A DNA stretch of 64,000 nt, taken from the NCBI RefSeq assembly GCF_018613605.1, contig NZ_JAGGPU010000026.1, forward strand, positions 27,813 through 91,812, in the 5' to 3' direction. Position numbers and translations under genes: made by a program. This DNA comes from Pedobacter sp. ISL-64. GTDB taxonomy: Bacteria; Bacteroidota; Bacteroidia; Sphingobacteriales; Sphingobacteriaceae. The notes under the pieces were generated by a model. The model searched no databases, was not told where the DNA came from, and saw nothing but the letters and a program-made list of their open reading frames with translations. Positions 59,224 through 64,000 of the stretch are shown here, piece after piece; position 1 is the stretch's first letter; every line of letters starts with the position of its first letter.

Positions 59224-61648
59224 AATCGGGCAGTTTTTTATTGTGCTGGCGTTTAGTGCATCATTACTTTCAACAATCGCATACTTTTATGCCAGTCGCG
59301 ATAAAAATTTAGAAGATAAATCTTGGCGTAACCTAGGCCGGATTGGATTCTTGGTTAATTTTGGCTGTATAATTGGTATCGGAGCAATTTTGTTCTACCT
59401 GGTATTGGGCCACTACAATGAATACAGTTATATTTATTGGCACTCTTCAAAACAACTTCCAATTCATTATATTATTTCTGCTTTTTGGGAAGGACAGGAA
59501 GGAAGTTTCTTGCTCTGGGCTTTCTGGCAATCGTTTCTGGGTACTTTATTAATCTGGAAAGCTAAAACATGGGAGCGCCCTGTAATGACAGTTGTGGCCT
59601 TCTCTCAAGTGTTTTTGACTTCAATGCTTTTAGGTGTAGAGATTTTTGGTGAGCGTATCGGAAGTTCTCCATTTATCCTATTAAGAGATTCCCTTGATCT
59701 AAAATCAATGGCTCCTGTAGTTTTCGCAAACCCTGAAAACTTCGCTAATTATTTAAAATTTATTACCGATGGTAGAGGACTAAATCCATTGTTGCAAAAC
59801 TATTGGATGGTTATCCACCCACCAACCTTGTTTTTAGGTTTTGCCAGTATGATTGTGCCTTTTGCCTATGGAATTGCGGCACTATGGCAAAAACGATATA
59901 AAGAATGGATTAAACCAGCTATGCCTTGGGCGCTTTTTGCGGTGATGGTTTTAGGTACAGGTATTATTATGGGTTCTTTCTGGGCTTACGAAGCGTTAAA
60001 CTTTGGCGGTTTTTGGGCCTGGGATCCTGTTGAAAATGCTTCTTTAATTCCATGGTTAACCCTAATCGGGGCTGTACACGTAATGATTGCGTATAAAAAT
60101 ACAGGTCATGCTTATTTTACCGCAATTGCTTTAGTATTCTTAAGTTTCTTATTGGTGCTTTACGCATCGTTTTTAACCCGAAGCGGAATTCTAGGTGATA
60201 CATCAGTTCACTCATTTACCGATATGGGCATGTTTGGGCACTTGATTTTATACAATGTAGTATTTGCTGTTTTAGCGGTTATGCTTATTGTATTAAGATG
60301 GAAAGAATTGCCAATTACCACCAAGGATGAAGAAACTTATTCTCGCGAATTTTGGATGTTTATTGGCGCTTTAGTGGTAACTATAGCTTGTATCCAGGTA
60401 ATATTCTCCACTTCGGTACCCGTATTCAATAAGGCGTTTGGAACAAACTTTACTCCGCCAATTGATGCTGTAAAATATTACAACCAATGGCAAGCACCAT
60501 TTGCGGTATTAATTACTTTGATTTCGGGTTTCTCTCAATATTTAAAATACAAAAGAACCGACCCCCGCAAATTTTATAGTAGCTTGGTTTCGGCAATTAT
60601 TTTCTCCATTGTGTTAACAGCGGGTTTGGTATATGTGGCTAATATTTACACCAACACGATGTACATCCTCATCACCTTCAGTTGTTTATTTGCCGTACTT
60701 TCTAACGCTGCGGTATTATATCAGGCTTTCGGTGGCAAGGCAAAATTGGCCGGATCCGCAATTGCACACATTGGTTTTGCTTTCCTGATCTTAGGTGCAT
60801 TAATTTCTGCAGCTACAAACAAACCTTTATCCATCAACGCGAATAATTTTATTCCGGTAAAAGATTTCGAGAAAACAGAAAAACCAGGTGAAAACATCAT
60901 GTTATACAAAAACGAGCCTAAGAAAATGGGTAAGTACACTGTAACCTATGTAGCCGATACCACGGTAGCACCCAATACCATTTATACCCTTAATTTTAAA
61001 GTTTTAGATATAGAAGGTAAGGTTAAAGAAGATTTTAACTTACATCCACATGTGCAGGATAACGAAAAAATGGGTTTAATTGCTTCTCCTGATACTAAGC
61101 ATTATTTAACCTACGATGTTTACACCCACATTACCAGTGCCGCTATTAAAAAAGAATCGCACGATGATCACGAAGGTCATTCTGATGATGAAAATTATAA
61201 AGCACCGCGTATTGTTAAGGTTTCAGTAGGCGATACCATTCACACCTCAAGTGGCATTGTTACGGTTAAAGATTTAAACAGAAAACCTACTGCAAAGGAT
61301 TTGGTTTTGGGCCAGGGCGATTATGCGGTTGGTTTACCATTAGAGGTTAATGCAGCCGGTAAAGTTTATAACACAGAGCCTATTTTCTTGATCAAAGGAA
61401 ATAACACTTTCGATTTCGCACGTAAAGTGGATGAACTGGATTTGAAATTCCGTTTTGCCAAGGTATTGCCAGATGAGAAAAAAGTGGAGCTTCAGATTTT
61501 CGAAAAACCGCAACAAGCTAAGGATTGGGTAGTTTTTAAAGCAATAGAATTTCCTTTCATCAATTTATATTGGGCAGGTACTATTGTAATGGTTGTTGGT
61601 TTCTTACTTTCAATTTTCAGAAGAAGAAAAGAGGCCAAAACCGCATAA
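59183..61648 (+). CDS. ccmF: Cytochrome c haem lyase subunit CcmF
   Basis: Large polytopic membrane protein that attaches haem to apocytochrome c. The WWD domain reads GGFWAWDPVENASLIPW near residue 275. Conserved His are in VLGHYNEYSYIYWHSSK near 78, LPIHYIISAFWEGQEGSFLLW near 95 and MVIHPPTLFLGF near 213. The length is 821 residues against about 650 in E. coli. The extra sequence includes a His/Asp-rich loop near residue 659 (HDDHEGHSDD). Its ATG lies 41 bp inside the end of ccmE. The next gene starts 4 bp after its stop. Confidence 0.93.
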   Translation: MDIQFVGENLLPGKIGQFFIVLAFSASLLSTIAYFYASRDKNLEDKSWRNLGRIGFLVNFGCIIGIGAILFYLVLGHYNEYSYIYWHSSKQLPIHYIISAFWEGQEGSFLLWAFWQSFLGTLLIWKAKTWERPVMTVVAFSQVFLTSMLLGVEIFGERIGSSPFILLRDSLDLKSMAPVVFANPENFANYLKFITDGRGLNPLLQNYWMVIHPPTLFLGFASMIVPFAYGIAALWQKRYKEWIKPAMPWALFAVMVLGTGIIMGSFWAYEALNFGGFWAWDPVENASLIPWLTLIGAVHVMIAYKNTGHAYFTAIALVFLSFLLVLYASFLTRSGILGDTSVHSFTDMGMFGHLILYNVVFAVLAVMLIVLRWKELPITTKDEETYSREFWMFIGALVVTIACIQVIFSTSVPVFNKAFGTNFTPPIDAVKYYNQWQAPFAVLITLISGFSQYLKYKRTDPRKFYSSLVSAIIFSIVLTAGLVYVANIYTNTMYILITFSCLFAVLSNAAVLYQAFGGKAKLAGSAIAHIGFAFLILGALISAATNKPLSINANNFIPVKDFEKTEKPGENIMLYKNEPKKMGKYTVTYVADTTVAPNTIYTLNFKVLDIEGKVKEDFNLHPHVQDNEKMGLIASPDTKHYLTYDVYTHITSAAIKKESHDDHEGHSDDENYKAPRIVKVSVGDTIHTSSGIVTVKDLNRKPTAKDLVLGQGDYAVGLPLEVNAAGKVYNTEPIFLIKGNNTFDFARKVDELDLKFRFAKVLPDEKKVELQIFEKPQQAKDWVVFKAIEFPFINLYWAGTIVMVVGFLLSIFRRRKEAKTA

Positions 61649-61652
61649 AATC

Positions 61653-62417
61653 ATGAAGATCGTTTTATTAGGTTCGGGAAACGTTGCCACACACTTAGCA
61701 AAAGCATTAAAAGCCAATGGTGAAGATGTGGTACAGGTGTACAGCCCAAACCTTAATCATGCAAAGTTATTGGCTGATTTGATATCAGCTGAGGCCGTAA
61801 GTGACTTAAATGAAGTTAAACAGCATGCTGATTTATATATTATCTCGGTAAAGGATGATGCCATAGAAACCGTATCCAGATCATTAAAAAATGTAGGCGG
61901 TTTGGTGGTGCATACCTCTGGAACTACCGATATTAATATTTTATCGTCACAGGTAAAAAAAGCAGGTGTTTTTTATCCCTTGCAAACTTTTTCGAAAGGT
62001 AAAGCGGTTTCATTTGAAAATATTCCGCTTTGTATAGAAGCGAACGATGAAAGTCAATTGGCGATTTTAAACAATCTGGCAACTAAAATTAGCCGTCAGG
62101 TGTACGAATTAGGTGGCGAGAAAAGAAAAGTATTACATCTTGCAGCAGTATTTGCCTGCAATTTTCCGAATCACCTATACGCTTTGGCAAATAAAATTTT
62201 AAGTCAGAACGGTTTGGATTTCGAAATCATCAGGCCGTTAATTGCCGAAACCGCCGATAAGGTAATGAGCAATCTACCTGAAAATGTGCAGACTGGGCCA
62301 GCAGTTAGGGCCGACGAAAGCACTTTAAATAAGCATTTGAGCATGTTAACCGATATGCCCGAATTGCAGAACATTTATCAAACATTGAGCGATAGCATAA
62401 AATTAACGCTGAAATAG
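61653..62417 (+). CDS. Rossmann-like DUF2520 protein
   Basis: Predicted NAD(P)-binding protein of 254 residues. The Rossmann motif GSGNVATHLAKAL lies at residues 7-19, followed by DLYIISVKDDAIE near 69, VVHTSGTTD near 90, and a DUF2520 C-terminal helical domain (HLAAVFACNFPNHLYALAN near 163). It resembles pyrroline-5-carboxylate reductase-like proteins, but the substrate is unknown. ATG 61653 is 4 bp after ccmF; a longer in-frame start at 61593 lies inside ccmF and is rejected. It is likely part of the ccmEF transcript. Confidence 0.88.
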   Translation: MKIVLLGSGNVATHLAKALKANGEDVVQVYSPNLNHAKLLADLISAEAVSDLNEVKQHADLYIISVKDDAIETVSRSLKNVGGLVVHTSGTTDINILSSQVKKAGVFYPLQTFSKGKAVSFENIPLCIEANDESQLAILNNLATKISRQVYELGGEKRKVLHLAAVFACNFPNHLYALANKILSQNGLDFEIIRPLIAETADKVMSNLPENVQTGPAVRADESTLNKHLSMLTDMPELQNIYQTLSDSIKLTLK

Positions 62418-62439
62418 CATAATTACGGCTTTTGCTTCT

Positions 62440-62447
62440 TACTTTTG
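62440..62447 (+). promoter_or_regulatory. -7 promoter element of fdx
   Basis: TACTTTTG matches TAnnTTTG, 10 nt before ATG 62458. It suggests that fdx is transcribed independently of ccmEF. Confidence 0.55.
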
Positions 62448-62457
62448 CAAAATAATT

Positions 62458-62790
62458 ATGAGCATTTTTAAACTAAAAATAAATTTTGAAGAAGCAGATC
62501 ACGAATCTATTGAATTACCAATAGCAGCCGGCGAATCTGTTTTAGATGTTTGTCTGGATAACGGAATCGAATTACAGCACAACTGTGGTGGTGTTTGTGG
62601 TTGCAGTACCTGCCATGTATACGTAACAAAAGGTATGGATAATATCGAAGAGATTTCTGATAAAGAAGAAGACTTTATCGATAGAGCTGTTCGTCCGAAA
62701 ATTACTTCTCGCTTAGGCTGCCAATGTGTGGTGATTAACGGCGATATCGAAGTTACCATTCCAGATCAGTCTGACTTTATGGGACACTAG
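62458..62790 (+). CDS. fdx: Isc-type 2Fe-2S ferredoxin
   Basis: Electron-transfer ferredoxin of 110 residues of the adrenodoxin/Isc class. The cluster ligands fit CX5CX2CX35C: Cys43, Cys49, Cys52 and Cys88, with two further Cys (47 and 90) present. The segment HNCGGVCGCSTCHVYV and the closing IPDQSDFMGH are typical of Isc ferredoxins, which feed electrons to cluster assembly. iscX follows, strengthening the Isc assignment. A 7-bp AGTC-word array lies in the 98-bp gap. Confidence 0.92.
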   Translation: MSIFKLKINFEEADHESIELPIAAGESVLDVCLDNGIELQHNCGGVCGCSTCHVYVTKGMDNIEEISDKEEDFIDRAVRPKITSRLGCQCVVINGDIEVTIPDQSDFMGH

Positions 62791-62792
62791 TT

Positions 62793-62827
62793 AGACTGGA
62801 GTCCGAAGTCTTCAGTCGGGAGTCGAT
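62793..62827. repeat. AGTC word array, exact 7-bp period
   Basis: AGAC or AGTC begins at 62793, 62800, 62807, 62814 and 62821. AACCGATT/AACCAATT words follow up to the iscX start. Confidence 0.9.
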
Positions 62828-62888
62828 TAGCCGATTTAAACAGTTAACCGATTAACCAATTCAAACAATTAACCAACAACAAAACAAC

Positions 62889-63131
62889 ATGAATAACGAT
62901 AAATTTGCTTTACCTTTTTACTGGAACGATTATGAAGATATTGCAATGTCTTTATATGAGAAATTTGGTGATGATTTTACAGAAGCCAAAATCTACCGTA
63001 TCCGCTTTACCGAACTTTTAGAATGGGTTTTAGCGTTGCCAAACTTTAAAGGTACCCGCGAAGAAAGCAGTGAAGGCCATTTAGAGCAAATTCAATCTGC
63101 CTGGGTTTACGAGTGGAGAGATAATCAGTAA
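62889..63131 (+). CDS. iscX: IscX-family protein
   Basis: Small acidic protein of 80 residues that in E. coli binds IscS and modulates Fe-S assembly. Recognised by the family order: FYWNDYEDIAMSLYEKFGDDF at the start, KIYRIRFTELLEWVLALPNF with the conserved RFTEL/W core, and the C-terminal IQSAWVYEWRDN. Residues 1-10 (MNNDKFALPF) are an extension relative to proteobacterial IscX. It is placed 98 bp after fdx, the usual partner. Other isc genes are not in the window except hscA at 38 kb. Confidence 0.88.
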   Translation: MNNDKFALPFYWNDYEDIAMSLYEKFGDDFTEAKIYRIRFTELLEWVLALPNFKGTREESSEGHLEQIQSAWVYEWRDNQ

Positions 63132-63133
63132 TT

Positions 63134-63168
63134 AGTCCTGAGTTCGGAGGTCTTAGTCCAGAGTCGTT
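63134..63168. repeat. AGTC word array before kdsC, 7-bp period
   Basis: AGTC, AGTT, AGG(TC), AGTC and AGTC begin at 63134, 63141, 63148, 63155 and 63162. It is the same word class as 62793-62827. Confidence 0.85.
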
Positions 63169-63195
63169 ACCGAGTGCTTAACCCTAAACGCGCGA

Positions 63196-63723
63196 ATGTT
63201 TTTACAGAAACTAAAAGAGATCACCACTTTCATTTTTGATGTAGATGGTGTGCTTACCGATGGATCAGTTCAGGTTACTGATAATGGTCAGTCGTTGCGC
63301 ACTTTTAACATTAAAGATGGCTATGCCATGCAGTTGGCCGTTAAGAGAGGATATAACATCTGTATTATATCTGGTGGAGATGGTATTGCCATGGGGAAGC
63401 GTTTTTTCAATCTGGGTGTAACCGATGTTTTCCTCGGTACAGGAGATAAGGTGGCCATTTTTAATCAGTATCTTCAGGATAAAAACATTGCTGCAGAAGA
63501 AGTGCTTTACATGGGCGACGATATTCCTGATTTAAAAGTAATGAAACTTGTAGGGCTTCCAACCTGTCCGGCTGATGCCGTAGCAGAAATAAAAGCGATA
63601 TCTACATTCATTTCTCCTTACAATGGAGGCAAAACCGCTGTCCGCGATATTATCGAAAAAGTAATGAAAGTACAGGGCAGATGGCACGATGAAAATCCAA
63701 ATGCTGCCGATTCGGGTATGTAA
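63196..63723 (+). CDS. kdsC: KDO 8-phosphate phosphatase KdsC (HAD family)
   Basis: Cytoplasmic HAD phosphatase that releases phosphate from 3-deoxy-D-manno-octulosonate 8-phosphate in lipopolysaccharide core synthesis. Nucleophile Asp15 and acid/base Asp17 lie in FDVDGVLTDGS, motif II in IISGGDG near 56, and motif IV in YMGDDIPDLKVM near 107. The C2-less C0 layout and length of 175 residues match KdsC. A closely related 8-phosphate phosphatase with another sugar acid substrate is possible. Other KDO genes are not in view. Confidence 0.9.
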   Translation: MFLQKLKEITTFIFDVDGVLTDGSVQVTDNGQSLRTFNIKDGYAMQLAVKRGYNICIISGGDGIAMGKRFFNLGVTDVFLGTGDKVAIFNQYLQDKNIAAEEVLYMGDDIPDLKVMKLVGLPTCPADAVAEIKAISTFISPYNGGKTAVRDIIEKVMKVQGRWHDENPNAADSGM

Positions 63724-64000
63724 TTAGTTCAATAGATCATTAGTCATTCGTTCATTGGTAGGAAGTCTCTAAGCGGATTGTCTTCCTGAACAAATCGACA
63801 GCTACCAAGAGCCGTCTTCCTGAACTTGTTTTACAAGTATAAGTAGTGTTTTCAATTGTCTTGTAGCTACTACGTGGTCAGGATCTTTCTGGCTATAAAA
63901 GATTCACTTCTTTCAGAATGACGATACCATTATAAATCTCCATCCCCAAAATTTGCAATACATCAGATTATATGCGAAATTTACGTTAACAAATTAATCA
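63724..64000. repeat. 3' spacer with GTCTTCCTGAAC repeats
   Basis: No gene. GTCTTCCTGAAC occurs at 63780-63791 and 63814-63825, with opposing TCAGGATC and TTTCAGAATGACGA pieces near 63890-63925, so most of the stretch is a folded intergenic element. Confidence 0.6.

Noticed and set aside
62889..63131. Fragment of a larger protein at the iscX position
   Set aside because: Start, stop, core motifs and partner gene all match a complete IscX.

Overview
The window is a chromosomal stretch from a Bacteroidota bacterium, most likely a Pedobacter-like member of the Sphingobacteriaceae. The evidence is the AT-rich sequence, start codons without Shine-Dalgarno signals, many exact matches to the Bacteroidota -7 promoter element TAnnTTTG, and family content: GldA/F/G and GldC gliding-type proteins, DUF4397 lipoproteins, a DUF4836-like protein, DUF3810, a long aromatic amino acid hydroxylase, and a QxH-type dihydroorotase. 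The genus is an inference. I see no rRNA, tRNA, CRISPR array, transposase, integrase or prophage gene.

Layout. 0-3.5 kb: flavin reductase-like protein, YdeI-like protein, NlpC/P60 peptidase, DUF4870-like membrane protein, SDR. 3.9-9 kb: aromatic amino acid hydroxylase, GtrA-like protein, CAP-domain protein, SH3+NlpC/P60 peptidase. 9-14 kb: SDR with an AraC-type regulator, duplicated-domain lipoprotein, 2H phosphoesterase, glycyl-tRNA synthetase. 14.3-16 kb: a subtilase translationally coupled to a free I9 propeptide-like miniprotein. 16.2-18.9 kb: an overlapping operon of an anchored protein, a 6-7 TM protein, a histidine kinase and a response regulator. 19-27 kb: GDPD lipoprotein, gldA, three small outer-membrane beta-barrels, gldF-gldG, dnaN. 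27-37 kb: two DUF4397 lipoproteins, DedA protein, zinc phospholipase/nuclease-like protein, VOC, DUF1569, a DUF3999/DUF2339 membrane pair, DUF4395, LLM oxidoreductase. 38-45 kb: hscA, glycosyltransferase, miaE, DUF3810 protein, pyrC. 45-50.6 kb: DEAD-box helicase, gldC, small membrane proteins, cupin, ogt, ccmB-ccmC-ccmD. 51-52.7 kb: glutamate dehydrogenase. 52.7-54.2 kb: gene-free and packed with repeats. 54.2-58.5 kb: three envelope proteins on the minus strand. 58.7-63.7 kb: ccmE-ccmF, a DUF2520 reductase-like protein, fdx, iscX, kdsC.

How the genes work together. System I cytochrome c maturation is split: ccmBCD at 48.8 kb and ccmEF at 58.7 kb, with ccmA not in the window. CcmE carries a CxxxY haem motif instead of HxxxY. 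Fe-S assembly is represented by hscA and, 23 kb away, fdx-iscX. GldA/F/G form an ABC exporter whose ATPase gene is separated from the permease genes by outer-membrane protein genes.

Most of the unusual signal lies between genes. (1) Many spacers are degenerate arrays of 7-bp or 9-bp words, often directly abutting a promoter. (2) Several TAnnTTTG elements end only 4-7 nt before the ATG, which predicts leaderless mRNAs. (3) At least four families of dispersed hairpin repeats recur, including a 250-bp tandem repeat at 53.2-53.8 kb and a 300-bp-offset duplication at 37.4-38.0 kb. All family calls come from reading motifs; no database search was run.
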